From: Candidatus Dechloromonas phosphorivorans
GTDB taxonomy: Bacteria > Pseudomonadota > Gammaproteobacteria > Burkholderiales > Rhodocyclaceae
Direction of reading: 5' to 3'
DNA length: 64,000 bases
Assembly: GCA_016714975.1 (NCBI GenBank)
Contig: JADKBR010000005.1
Location: 186,001 to 250,000, forward strand
Every line of letters begins with the position of its first letter. Within the stretch, counting starts at the first letter, position 1. This document shows positions 26,816-35,581 of this stretch, one piece after another. The translations under genes and the position numbers were made by a program. The notes beneath the pieces are model-generated. The model was not told where the DNA came from. It was given only the letters and a program-made list of their open reading frames with translations, and searched no databases.

Positions 26816-28036
26816 ATGGAGGGAATTCTCAAGGGTTTGCGGGTCGTCGAAGGCTCGGCCTTCGTTGCCGCGCCGCTGGGTGGAATGACACTGGCCCAGC
26901 TCGGAGCCGAGGTCATCCGTTTCGACCCGATCGGTGGCGGTCTTGACCATGGTCGCTGGCCGCTGACACACGATGGCAAACACAGCCTGTTCTGGGCAGG
27001 CATGAACAAGGGCAAGCGCTCGATTGCCGTAGACTTTCGCAAGCCGCGTGGTCAGGAACTGCTGACGCAGCTGGTCTGTGCGCCTGGAGAGGGCGCCGGC
27101 CTGTTCAGCACCAACTTTCCGGCCAAAGGCTGGCTCGGTTACGAAACGTTGAAAGCGCATCGTCAGGACCTCATCATGGTCAACCTGACCGGTCGCCGTG
27201 ACGGTGGCTCGGAGGTGGATTACACCGTAAACCCGCAGATGGGCCTGCCTTTCATGACCGGCCCCATCCATTCGTCGGAGGTCGTAAACCACGTCTTTCC
27301 GGCTTGGGATTTTATCAGCGGCCAGATGATCGCCATTGGCATGCTCGCCGCCGAAAGGCATCGGCGACTGACTGGCGAGGGGCAACTGGTACGCTTGGCG
27401 CTAAAGGACGTGGCGCTGGCGATGATTGGCAATTTCGGGATGATTGCCGAGGTGATGGTCAATGATTCCGACCGGCCGCGTCAGGGCAACTATCTCTACG
27501 GCGCGTTTGGCCGCGACTTCGAAACACTGGACGGCAAGCACCTCATGGTCGTTGGCCTCACCGACATGCAGTGGCAGAGCCTGACCAAGGCGACTGGCCT
27601 GGACGATGCTGTCGCCGCGCTTTCCGCCCGGCTATGCCTCGACCTCGGCGATGAGGGCAACCGCTTCCGCGCCAGGCAGCAGATTGCCGCGCTGATGGAA
27701 CCGTGGTTCCACGCGCGCACGCTTGCCGAAGCCGCAACCATCCTCAATGCCTACCGTGTCACTTGGAGCGCCTATCGCAGTGTGCGTGAGACTATTGCCT
27801 GCGACCCCGATTGCTCGGTCGATAATCCGTTGTTCACGATGACCGAGCAACCTGGCATCGGATCGTACCTGATGCCTGGGACACCGCTCGACTTCGGTTG
27901 CACGCCACGTCTCCCAGCAATGCCGGCACCTGCCCTGGGCGAACACACCGACCAGATCCTGCTCGACATCCTGGGCTTAAGCGAAGCCGAGGTTGGCCGT
28001 CTACATGACAGCGGTGTCGTCGCCGGGCCCGCCTGA
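26816..28036 (+). CDS. mct: mesaconyl-CoA C1-C4 CoA transferase (CaiB/BaiF, class III)
   Basis: 406 residues of the class III CoA-transferase fold: an N-terminal Rossmann-like half starting LKGLRVVEGSAFVAAPLGG and a C-terminal linker domain. The catalytic aspartate is probably Asp165 in PAWDFISGQ. Mct moves CoA within mesaconyl-CoA from the C1 to the C4 carboxyl group, an intramolecular reaction unusual for this family. The specific call depends on the neighbours: mcl follows 57 nt downstream, mch next, and meh is divergent. The ATG at 26816 is preferred to a TTG 12 nt earlier. Confidence 0.84.
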   Translation: MEGILKGLRVVEGSAFVAAPLGGMTLAQLGAEVIRFDPIGGGLDHGRWPLTHDGKHSLFWAGMNKGKRSIAVDFRKPRGQELLTQLVCAPGEGAGLFSTNFPAKGWLGYETLKAHRQDLIMVNLTGRRDGGSEVDYTVNPQMGLPFMTGPIHSSEVVNHVFPAWDFISGQMIAIGMLAAERHRRLTGEGQLVRLALKDVALAMIGNFGMIAEVMVNDSDRPRQGNYLYGAFGRDFETLDGKHLMVVGLTDMQWQSLTKATGLDDAVAALSARLCLDLGDEGNRFRARQQIAALMEPWFHARTLAEAATILNAYRVTWSAYRSVRETIACDPDCSVDNPLFTMTEQPGIGSYLMPGTPLDFGCTPRLPAMPAPALGEHTDQILLDILGLSEAEVGRLHDSGVVAGPA

Positions 28037-28093
28037 ATCACTCCCGACAAAGCTGTCGGATCCTCCCGCGAATCCATTTACCAGGAGAAAGCC

Positions 28094-29137
28094 ATGAAGC
28101 TACCCGTCAATTTCTATAAGCCGCTCGCCATTGGTGCGCCACAACCGCTGCGTGAACTGCCGGTACGGCCGGAACGAATGATCCATTTTTTTCCTCCGCA
28201 CATCGAGAAGATTCGCGCCAAAGCGCCCGAAACCGCGCGGCAATGCGATGTGATGTGCGGCAACCTCGAGGACGCCATTCCAATCGACGCCAAGGATGCG
28301 GCGCGCGCCGGCTTCATCGAGTTGCTGGCCAGCCATGACTTCGGTGACACCGCTGTATGGGTGCGGATCAACGCCCTGAACACCCCCTGGGTACTTGATG
28401 ATCTCGAGCAGATCATCAAGTGCGTCGGCAACAAACTTGACGTGATCATGATTCCCAAGGTCGAAGGGCCATGGGACATACATTTCGTCGATCAGTACGT
28501 GTCATTGCTCGAAGCGAAGTACGCGATCCGCAGGCCGATTCTGTTGCATGCCCTGCTCGAAACGGCGCAGGGGGTCACCAACGTGGAGGCCATCTGCGGC
28601 GCCAGCCCACGCATGCATGGCCTGAGCCTTGGCCCGGCCGATCTGGCGGCTTCGCGGGGGATGAAGACTACCCGAGTGGGTGGCGGACATCCAGGCTATG
28701 GTGTTCTTGCCGACCCCGAAGCCGGCCAGGATCATCGCGCCTTCTTTCAACAGGACCTCTGGCACTACACGGTCGCGCGCATGGTCGATGCGGCAGTGGC
28801 CCATGGCCTGCGTTCGTTCTACGGCCCGTTTGGCGACCTGAAGGACGAAGCGGCGTGTGAGGCGCAGTTCCGCAATGCTTTCCTGATGGGATGCTCGGGT
28901 GCCTGGTCGTTGGCACCGAACCAGATCGCGATTGCCAAACGCGTCTTCAGTCCCGACGTCAAGGAAGTGCTCTTCGCCAAGCGCATCCTGGAAGCGATGC
29001 CCGACGGAAGTGGCGTGGCGACAATAGACGGCAAGATGCAGGACGATGCGACATGGAAGCAGGCCCGGGTGATTGTCGATCTGGCGCGTCTGGTTGCCAG
29101 ACGCGATCCTGAACTGGCGGCCGCTTATGGGCTGTAG
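28094..29137 (+). CDS. mcl: malyl-CoA/beta-methylmalyl-CoA/citramalyl-CoA lyase
   Basis: 347 residues of the CitE-like TIM-barrel lyase family, close in length to the Chloroflexus enzyme. Mg2+-binding acidic residues are seen in NLEDAIP (Glu59, Asp60), the substrate arginine in WVRINALNTPW (Arg91), and LLETAQGV supplies the second metal ligand. In the bi-cycle this enzyme condenses glyoxylate with propionyl-CoA to beta-methylmalyl-CoA and later cleaves citramalyl-CoA to acetyl-CoA and pyruvate. Clear AGGAGA ribosome-binding site. It sits between mct and mch in one transcript. Confidence 0.9.
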   Translation: MKLPVNFYKPLAIGAPQPLRELPVRPERMIHFFPPHIEKIRAKAPETARQCDVMCGNLEDAIPIDAKDAARAGFIELLASHDFGDTAVWVRINALNTPWVLDDLEQIIKCVGNKLDVIMIPKVEGPWDIHFVDQYVSLLEAKYAIRRPILLHALLETAQGVTNVEAICGASPRMHGLSLGPADLAASRGMKTTRVGGGHPGYGVLADPEAGQDHRAFFQQDLWHYTVARMVDAAVAHGLRSFYGPFGDLKDEAACEAQFRNAFLMGCSGAWSLAPNQIAIAKRVFSPDVKEVLFAKRILEAMPDGSGVATIDGKMQDDATWKQARVIVDLARLVARRDPELAAAYGL

Positions 29138-29170
29138 TGCATTCAGTCAAGACCCGCAGGAGCGACTCCG

Positions 29171-30229
29171 ATGAGCGAGAAGACGAAGTTAGGCAACTTT
29201 TTTGAAGATTTTTGCGTCGGACAGACGATTACGCACGCGACGCCGAGAACCCTCACCGCGGGCGACGTGGCACTCTACACGGCCGTGACCGGCTCGCGCT
29301 TTGCCGTTACGTCAGCCGACACCTTCGCGCAAAGCCTGGGCTTCCCGCGTGCGCCCATTGACGATCTGCTTGCCTTCAACATGGTCTTCGGCAAGACGGT
29401 TCCCGACATCTCGCTCAATGCCGTGGCCAACCTCGGCTACGCCTCCGGCCGCTTTGGCTGTCCGCTCTACCCCGGCGATACCCTCACCGCCGATTCCACG
29501 GTGATCGGACTGAAAGAAAACAGCGATGGCAAGACAGGTATCGTCTATGTGCGCTCGTGCGGCGTTAATCAGCGGGGTCAGATTGCACTTGACTACTGCC
29601 GCTGGGTCATGGTCCGCAAGCGTGATCCGGCCTCACCAGCCCCGGAAACCGTCGTGCCCGATCTTCCGGCTGCCGTCGCGGCTGGCGATCTGATTGTTCC
29701 AGCGGGGATCAAGGTCGAAACGTACAGTACCGCTCTGTCAGGCAGCCACGATCTGTGGGACGATTATCGCGTCGGCGAGCGTATCGATCACGTGGACGGC
29801 ATGACCATCGAAGAGAGCGAACACATGATGGCTACTCGCCTGTACCAGAACACTGCCAGAGTACACTTCAACCAGCAGGCCGAAAAGGCTGGACGCTTTG
29901 GCCGCCGTCTCATCTATGGCGGGTACATCATCAGCCTCGTGCGCGCGCTGTCCTTTAACGGCCTGGCCAATGCCTTCAGCATCGCCGCGATCAATGCTGG
30001 CCGGCATGTCTCTCCCGCCTTTGCCGGCGATACGGTTTACGCCTGGTCGGAAGTGATTGACAAGTTCGCTCTGCCCGGACGCAACGATCTTGGCGCGCTC
30101 CGGTTGCGTAGCGTGGCGACCAAGGACCAGCCCTGCGCCAATTTTCCCTACAAGATCACTGATGGCGGTTACGACCCGAGCGTGCTGCTCGACTTCGACT
30201 ATACGGTTTTGATGCCGCGCAGGGCCTGA
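29171..30229 (+). CDS. mch: mesaconyl-C1-CoA hydratase (beta-methylmalyl-CoA dehydratase)
   Basis: 352 residues, a double hot-dog MaoC-like hydratase: domain one about residues 8-160, domain two about 190-345. The catalytic region of domain two reads YQNTARVHFNQ with His232. The enzyme interconverts beta-methylmalyl-CoA and mesaconyl-C1-CoA. It is shared by the ethylmalonyl-CoA pathway and the 3-hydroxypropionate bi-cycle, but mct and meh next to it point to the latter. It starts 33 nt after mcl with a CAGGAG ribosome-binding site and ends the operon before an IS remnant. Confidence 0.92.
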   Translation: MSEKTKLGNFFEDFCVGQTITHATPRTLTAGDVALYTAVTGSRFAVTSADTFAQSLGFPRAPIDDLLAFNMVFGKTVPDISLNAVANLGYASGRFGCPLYPGDTLTADSTVIGLKENSDGKTGIVYVRSCGVNQRGQIALDYCRWVMVRKRDPASPAPETVVPDLPAAVAAGDLIVPAGIKVETYSTALSGSHDLWDDYRVGERIDHVDGMTIEESEHMMATRLYQNTARVHFNQQAEKAGRFGRRLIYGGYIISLVRALSFNGLANAFSIAAINAGRHVSPAFAGDTVYAWSEVIDKFALPGRNDLGALRLRSVATKDQPCANFPYKITDGGYDPSVLLDFDYTVLMPRRA

Positions 30230-30250
30230 CGGTGATTCGGGCCTGAGGGG

Positions 30251-30500
30251 GTGTTGCGCCGGAGGCTCTGCCTGTCCCCGGAAGCCCTCCAGGCCGACCT
30301 CGACGCCTGGAGGGCCAACGTCAACAACGAGCGAACCGATCAGGGCAAGATGGGTCGCGGACGCGCACCTCGGCAAACCCCGCTTGCAGGAAAGAAGGCT
30401 TGGAACGAAAAAGTCACCAACCTGAATCGATCTGACAATCGCGCATCGCCAGGACGGATGTCTGTCAGATAAGTTCGCAACTCCTACAACTCGGGGGAGC
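30251..30500 (+). mobile_element. IS481-like transposase C-terminal remnant with right end
   Basis: A 73-codon open frame reads SPEALQADLDAW, then NNERTDQGKMGRGRAP and KKAWNEK. This is the end of an IS481-family DDE transposase, which usually has a LQADLDxW...YNxERxHQGK motif. Past the frame, TGTCAGAT and CAACTCCTACA resemble the right terminal sequence of such elements. The N-terminal two thirds are absent. It begins 21 nt after the mch stop codon. Confidence 0.75.
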
Positions 30501-30519
30501 CACTTTGGACGGCCAGCAA

Positions 30520-31074
30520 CTACTTTTTCAGCTTGGTGATCTTGTTGCCCTGCAGACCGAGGCCAGCCATCAGACCCTTCTGGCTGAAGATGAACGCGTA
30601 GATATCATCCTGCAAATTGGTGGTCGTCGTGGACTTGCCCATACCCTCGTCCATTACCACAACGCTTGGGCCAACGCCGACTTCGAATCCTTCCGCGGTA
30701 GTGAGCGCTTCCAGCGCACGCTCGTTCCTGAAGAACATTGCGTAACCGTAAGTCTGGGCACCGGCCTGCAGTCCATAGGACGCGCCGGCGGTACTGTAGT
30801 AGCCGACGGCCTTTCCCCCTTTCCAGAGGACGCCCTCGCCATATTGGCCACCGACCATGAAGCCGGCCTTGGTGATCTTGGGAAACACGAGGACTGCGAC
30901 GGCGGTGGTATTCAGAGCCTTGGCAGCAGGAACCTTGGCGACCAGCTTGTTGAGCGTGGCCTGCGAGCTGCGGTCGAGTTCGGCCTTGCCCGTCGCCCGG
31001 GCGGGGACGGAAATGGCTCCTGACAGCGCCAATACGAGCGCCATGAAAAGCGAACGGGTAGCGGAGTTTTTCAT
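30520..31074 (-). CDS. SYLF/Ysc84-domain lipid-binding protein, exported
   Basis: 184 residues. A signal peptide covers residues 1-29 (hydrophobic core LFMALVLALSGAISV, likely cut at ARA-T). The rest is one SYLF domain with AVLVFPKITKAGFMVGGQYGEGVL and YGYAMFF. SYLF domains bind phosphoinositides in eukaryotes; in bacteria the role is unknown, probably envelope-associated. The start at 31074 has AAAGGCG upstream and gives a proper signal peptide; upstream in-frame ATGs would hide it. It is divergent from gluQ. Confidence 0.85.
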   Translation of the reverse strand: MKNSATRSLFMALVLALSGAISVPARATGKAELDRSSQATLNKLVAKVPAAKALNTTAVAVLVFPKITKAGFMVGGQYGEGVLWKGGKAVGYYSTAGASYGLQAGAQTYGYAMFFRNERALEALTTAEGFEVGVGPSVVVMDEGMGKSTTTTNLQDDIYAFIFSQKGLMAGLGLQGNKITKLKK

Positions 31075-31147
31075 CACGGCGCCTTTGGAAGATTGGTGTT
31101 GTGACTTTTTCATTGTGCCACCAAAGTCCTGAGTCCGGATCATCGAA

Positions 31148-32125
31148 ATGGAACCCATCCGCTATCGTGGCCGCTTCGCTCCTTCACCGACCGGCCCCCT
31201 GCATTTCGGCTCGCTCGTCGCGGCGGTCGGCAGCTATCTCGAGGCCCGCACGCGGGGCGGCGAATGGCTGGTGCGCATGGAAGATGTTGATGCACCACGC
31301 AATGTGCCAGGTGCGGGCGCGCAAATTCTGGCGACGCTGGAAGCTTCCGGGTTCGAGTGGGACGGCCCGGTCCTATGGCAGAGTCGGCGCCTTGCTGCCT
31401 ACGCCGAAGCCCTGGATCGGTTGACGTCGGCCGGCATGGCCTACGGTTGCGCCTGTTCACGCAAGGAAATTGCCGATCTGGCGACCCAATCGGCGAGCGA
31501 TGGCGGTTTCGTCTATCCCGGTACCTGCCGCAATGGCTTACCAGAGGGCCGTTCGGCACGGGCCTGGCGCTTGCGGGTGAATGATCAGGAAATTTTTTTT
31601 GCCGATCGTCTGCAGGGCCTCACTGGCCAGCAACTGGCCAGCGATGTCGGCGACTTCGTCCTCCTGCGTGCGGATGGCTGTTTCGCTTATCAACTGGCTG
31701 TTGCGGTCGACGATGATTATCAGGGCATTTCCGAGGTCGTGCGCGGCGCTGATCTGCTGGCCTCGACGCCGCGCCAGATCTGCCTCCAGCGCTGCCTCGG
31801 GTACGCCACGCCACGCTATGCCCATCTGCCGGTTGCCGTCAACGCGGCCGGGGAGAAGCTGTCCAAGCAAACCCGGGCGCCGGCGCTCCAAGTCGGCCAG
31901 GCCGCGGAAGATCTGGTCCAGGCACTCCGTTTTCTCGGCCAAGCGGCTCCGGATGACCTCGGTCGGGCGGGTGTCGCCGAGGTCTGGCGTTGGGCGCATG
32001 AGCACTGGTCGTTTGCGGCGATTCCCCGGCAGTCGATGCTCAGCGCTCCGCTGCCGGACCCGGAGTCTCAGCGTCGACCTGCCAAACTTTCGGGCCGTAG
32101 CCGGTCAGGCCTACCAACATCCTGA
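31148..32125 (+). CDS. gluQ: glutamyl-Q tRNA(Asp) synthetase
   Basis: GluQ (YadB) charges glutamate onto queuosine-34 of tRNA-Asp rather than onto a tRNA 3' end. The protein is a truncated GluRS without the anticodon-binding domain. The HIGH-like motif is PSPTGPLHFGS, the zinc-binding cysteines lie in YGCACSRKE and YPGTC, and the KMSKS-like motif is KLSKQ. At 325 residues it is longer than the usual 290-300. The final 28 residues are Arg/Ser/Pro-rich and run 86 nt into the end of the convergent clsB gene, suggesting loss of the original stop. Confidence 0.93.
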   Translation: MEPIRYRGRFAPSPTGPLHFGSLVAAVGSYLEARTRGGEWLVRMEDVDAPRNVPGAGAQILATLEASGFEWDGPVLWQSRRLAAYAEALDRLTSAGMAYGCACSRKEIADLATQSASDGGFVYPGTCRNGLPEGRSARAWRLRVNDQEIFFADRLQGLTGQQLASDVGDFVLLRADGCFAYQLAVAVDDDYQGISEVVRGADLLASTPRQICLQRCLGYATPRYAHLPVAVNAAGEKLSKQTRAPALQVGQAAEDLVQALRFLGQAAPDDLGRAGVAEVWRWAHEHWSFAAIPRQSMLSAPLPDPESQRRPAKLSGRSRSGLPTS

Positions 32126-33242
32126 CCAGTTCGTAGCTCAGCCAGCGCAACGTACGCATGTGCCACGGGTGAGCGGTGAGTTCGTCGGCCAGTATTTCGC
32201 GCGCGCCGCTGGCGATGGCGCGGCTAACGCTGGCATGAAGTTCCGCTGCGAACCCGGGATTGCGGACGAACAGATTGGCCTCCTTGGCGAGTAGCAGGCT
32301 GAATGGGTCGATATTGGAGGAGCCGACCGTTGCCCAGAGGCGATCGACGACGGCAACCTTGGCATGCATGAAGCTCTTCTCGTATTCGTAGATTCGTATC
32401 CCGGCCTTGAGCAGCGCCGCGTAAAGCGTTTGCGTCGCGTAACGGAGCAGCGGGTGGTCGGTCTTGCCCTGGAGCAGCACGGTAATCTGCACGCCGCGCC
32501 TGGCGGCCGCATGCAGCGCCAGACCGAAGCGCAGGCCCGGCAGAAAGTAGGCGTTGGCAATCAGGATTTCATTCTGCGCAGCGTTGATCGCCGTGATGTA
32601 GGCATGCAGGATGTCGTTGCGGTGCCGAATATTGTCCCGGATGAGAAAGACCGCTTCCTGCTCGCCGGCGATCTCGCAACCGGGGGTTGCCGGCAGGGTG
32701 TGGCGGAAGCGGCGCTTGAAATTCACCCAGGAGACGATTTCCCACATGCGCCGGACCGCGTGGTGAGCCTGGCGCAGGGCCGGGCCTTCGATGCGGACAG
32801 CGTAGTCATAGCGCGGCCGCATTTCTTCCGGCGCATTGTTGTCGTCAATGATGTTGATGCCCCCGACGAAGGCGACGCGGGCGTCGATAACGACCAACTT
32901 GCGGTGCAGACGGCGCAGGCGATGACGGCGGAGATGGAAGAGGCTGATTTCCGGCCGGTAGAACATGGCGCGGACGCCAGCGATGGTCAGTCGCGGCAGG
33001 AAGTCGGCGCGGAAATTCCGGGCGCCAAAGCCGTCGACCGTGACATTCACCTGGACGCCACGCGCGGCGGCCCGGGAGAGGGCACCCGCGACCTCATGGC
33101 CGATGGCGTCGTTGGCGAAAATGTAGCTCTCGAGGTAGATATCAACCCGCGCTGACTCGATGGCTGACAGTAGGGCGGGGAAATACTCATTGCCCGAATT
33201 GAGCAGGTTGATCCGGTTTCCTGCCAGGAACTCAACGACCAT
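32040..33242 (-). CDS. clsB: cardiolipin synthase B-type phospholipase D family protein
   Basis: 400 residues with the two HKD catalytic motifs: HRKLVVIDARVAFVGG and HAKVAVVDRLWATVGSSNID. ClsB condenses phosphatidylglycerol molecules, or PG with PE, to make phospholipids at the inner membrane. No N-terminal membrane helices are present, which separates it from ClsA. The chosen ATG at 33240-33242 overlaps the EEP gene end by 11 nt; the C-terminal end overlaps gluQ. In E. coli, ybhP sits upstream of clsB in the same way. Confidence 0.9.
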   Translation of the reverse strand: MVVEFLAGNRINLLNSGNEYFPALLSAIESARVDIYLESYIFANDAIGHEVAGALSRAAARGVQVNVTVDGFGARNFRADFLPRLTIAGVRAMFYRPEISLFHLRRHRLRRLHRKLVVIDARVAFVGGINIIDDNNAPEEMRPRYDYAVRIEGPALRQAHHAVRRMWEIVSWVNFKRRFRHTLPATPGCEIAGEQEAVFLIRDNIRHRNDILHAYITAINAAQNEILIANAYFLPGLRFGLALHAAARRGVQITVLLQGKTDHPLLRYATQTLYAALLKAGIRIYEYEKSFMHAKVAVVDRLWATVGSSNIDPFSLLLAKEANLFVRNPGFAAELHASVSRAIASGAREILADELTAHPWHMRTLRWLSYELVRMLVGLTGYGPKVWQVDAETPGPAAER

Positions 33243-33993
33243 GCTGTGCCAAGTGGGCCGACAACGCCGCGTGATCTGAAATCGCCGACCATGGTTGCCC
33301 GAAATGAACCTCGGTACGGCGTACCTTGAAGCCGCGCACGTAGATGCGGTCAAGGCGGAACATGGGCAGGGCGGCAGGGTAACTGCGGACCGGCGCGCCG
33401 GTCCCGTTGCTGAAGACCTCGGTCAGACCAAGTCGCGTCACCAGTTGGTGGCCGGCACGGTTGCTCCAGTCGTTGAAATCGCCGGCGATGATCAGCGGCT
33501 CCTTGGGGCTGGACACAGCGTCGAGGTAATCGGCCAGCGCGGAGACCTGCCGGCGGCGCGAATAGCCGAAGAGCGAAAGGTGGACGCAGACGCAGTGCGC
33601 CGCCGGGCCACCCGGCAATTGGATACGGCAGTGGAGAAGGCCACGCTTTTCGAACTGAAGGTGGGTCACATCCTGGTTGTGCGTATGCAGGATGGGAAAG
33701 CGCGAGAGGATCGCGTTGCCATGATGGCCATGGTCGTAAATCATGTTGCTGCCATAGGCTGAGTCGTGCCACACCTCCTCAGCCAGGAACTCATGCTGGG
33801 GCTCGCTCGGCCAGTCGTCGTGATTCTCGGCGTGGCCGAGATGCAGCCCTTGCACTTCCTGAAGAAAGACGATGTCCGGATTCAGGTGGCGCAGACGTTC
33901 GCGCAGTTCGTGCACCATCATGCGCCGGTTGAACTGGGAGAAGCCTTTATGGATGTTGAAGGTCGCGACGTGCAGAGCGGCGGGCTTGGGCAT
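33232..33993 (-). CDS. endonuclease/exonuclease/phosphatase family protein (YbhP-like)
   Basis: 253 residues with the EEP fold: VATFNIHKGFS and FLQEVQG (metal ligands), GNAILSRFP, AGDFNDW and the terminal SDHAALSA. Relatives range from nucleases to phospholipid-active enzymes; the YbhP group is always close to clsB, suggesting a role in membrane lipid metabolism. No signal peptide. It lies 7 nt downstream of nadA and overlaps the clsB start. Confidence 0.9.
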   Translation of the reverse strand: MPKPAALHVATFNIHKGFSQFNRRMMVHELRERLRHLNPDIVFLQEVQGLHLGHAENHDDWPSEPQHEFLAEEVWHDSAYGSNMIYDHGHHGNAILSRFPILHTHNQDVTHLQFEKRGLLHCRIQLPGGPAAHCVCVHLSLFGYSRRRQVSALADYLDAVSSPKEPLIIAGDFNDWSNRAGHQLVTRLGLTEVFSNGTGAPVRSYPAALPMFRLDRIYVRGFKVRRTEVHFGQPWSAISDHAALSAHLAQHGR

Positions 33994-33999
33994 GGCGGG

Positions 34000-35097
34000 T
34001 CAGGAGATCGCCAGCATGCGGTCCAGCGCCAGCTTGGCCAGCTTGGCCTCGTGTTCCGGGACACTGATCCGGTTGACGATTTGGCCGGCAACCAGATTTT
34101 CCAGGGTCCACGCCAGATGCTGCGGATCGATGCGCTGCATGGTTGAGCACATGCAGACGGTAGTCGCCATAAACTGGACGATCTTGTTCTGCGGCAAGAC
34201 CTCCCCGGCCAGGCGGTCGACCAGGTTGAGTTCGGTGCCGACCAGCCAGCGCGTGCCTGCCGGCGCTTCCTTGATGGTCCTGACAATATGCTCGGTCGAG
34301 CCAACATGGTCGGAGGCCGAGCAGACCGCGAAACTGCATTCCGGGTGGGCGATGACCAAGCCATCCGGGTACTTCGCCCGGAAGGTTTCTATGTGCGATT
34401 TCTGGAACATCTGGTGGACTGAGCAGTGGCCCTTCCACAGCAGGATGCGCGCATTCCTGATCTGTTCCGGCGCCAGCCCGCCGAGTTCGAGGTCGGGATC
34501 CCAGACGACCATTTCGTCCATCGGAATCCCCAGTTTGTGGCCGGTCCACCGCCCTAGGTGCTGGTCGGGGAAGAAGAGTATTTTGGGACGGCGTGCAAAA
34601 GCCCATTCGGCGATGGTGCCGGCGTTCGACGATGTGCACACGATGCCGCCATGTTCGCCGCAGAAGGCCTTCAGATCAGCGGCAGAGTTGATGTAGGTGA
34701 CCGGCGTGATCTCCGTCTCGGCATTGAGCACCTCATCGAGTTCGCGCCAGCAGCGCTCGACCTTGGCCAGGTTAGCCATGTCTGCCATCGAGCAGCCCGC
34801 CGCCAGGTCGGGCAGAATTGCGATCTGATTGGGCGCGGTCATGATATCCGCGACTTCGGCCATGAAATGCACACCGCAGAAAATAACGTATTCGGAATCG
34901 GTCTGCGCAGCCAGCTTGGAGAGCTTCAGCGAATCGCCGGTCAGGTCGGCGTGCTGGTAGATGTCGGCGCGCTGGTAGTGATGGCAGAGGATGACGGCTC
35001 TTCTGCCCAGTCGGGCGCGGGCAGCACGGATGCGTTCCTGGCAATCGTTATCTGCAAGAGTATTGAACGGGGCGAAGGCGATCGTGTTGGATTGCAT
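34000..35097 (-). CDS. nadA: quinolinate synthase
   Basis: NadA condenses iminoaspartate with dihydroxyacetone phosphate to quinolinate for NAD synthesis, using an oxygen-labile [4Fe-4S] cluster. The 365-residue protein shows conserved HHYQRADIYQHAD, GVHFMAEVADIM and the cysteines in GIVCTSSNA, HPECSFAVC and CMCSTM; three of these ligate the cluster. The start at 35097 is the usual MQSNTI-type opening; the longer open frame upstream overlaps the rhodanese gene. No nadB or nadC is in the window. Confidence 0.96.
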   Translation of the reverse strand: MQSNTIAFAPFNTLADNDCQERIRAARARLGRRAVILCHHYQRADIYQHADLTGDSLKLSKLAAQTDSEYVIFCGVHFMAEVADIMTAPNQIAILPDLAAGCSMADMANLAKVERCWRELDEVLNAETEITPVTYINSAADLKAFCGEHGGIVCTSSNAGTIAEWAFARRPKILFFPDQHLGRWTGHKLGIPMDEMVVWDPDLELGGLAPEQIRNARILLWKGHCSVHQMFQKSHIETFRAKYPDGLVIAHPECSFAVCSASDHVGSTEHIVRTIKEAPAGTRWLVGTELNLVDRLAGEVLPQNKIVQFMATTVCMCSTMQRIDPQHLAWTLENLVAGQIVNRISVPEHEAKLAKLALDRMLAIS

Positions 35098-35128
35098 GGT
35101 GATCTCGCGAGCGGGCTTGAGGTCTGGC

Positions 35129-35581
35129 TCAGCCCTGATGCCAGGGCAACCCGGCATGGCGCCAGCCACCACAGGTACTGCGCTGGCCGTTGGCGTCCTT
35201 GTCGCCCTCAAATCCTTCAAGGATGTTGTAGCAGTCGCCATAGCCGGCTTCAGTCGCCCGGCGCGCCGCAGCATCCGAGCGGGCGCCGCTCCGGCAGAGG
35301 AACAAGACCAATGCCTCGGGATCAGCCTGACGCTTGAGTTCGGCCATGAAGTTCGGGTTGTGCCCGCCGCCGGGATAGAGGTTCCACTCGATTTCGACGG
35401 CGCCTGGAACGCGGCCCACCCAGTCCCGTTCCGCGCGGGTACGCACATCGACCATCTTGGCTCCGGGTGCCAGGCGGAGCAGGTCGAAGGCCTCCCGGGG
35501 CGTCAGCGCGCCTTCATATGGCAGGCCCATGGCCGTGGCGCGCTGCTGCGCGAGGGCGAGAATCTCAGTTAGGCGTCCCAT
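35129..35581 (-). CDS. rhodanese-like protein
   Basis: 150 residues. One rhodanese domain with MVDVRTRAERDWVG and the catalytic loop LFLCRSGARS, ending in the fixed C-terminal segment EGFEGDKD...GGWRHAGLPW seen in a proteobacterial group. It lies 31 nt upstream of nadA; rhodaneses can supply sulfur for Fe-S clusters, and NadA needs one, but that link is only suggested by position. Confidence 0.92.
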   Translation of the reverse strand: MGRLTEILALAQQRATAMGLPYEGALTPREAFDLLRLAPGAKMVDVRTRAERDWVGRVPGAVEIEWNLYPGGGHNPNFMAELKRQADPEALVLFLCRSGARSDAAARRATEAGYGDCYNILEGFEGDKDANGQRSTCGGWRHAGLPWHQG

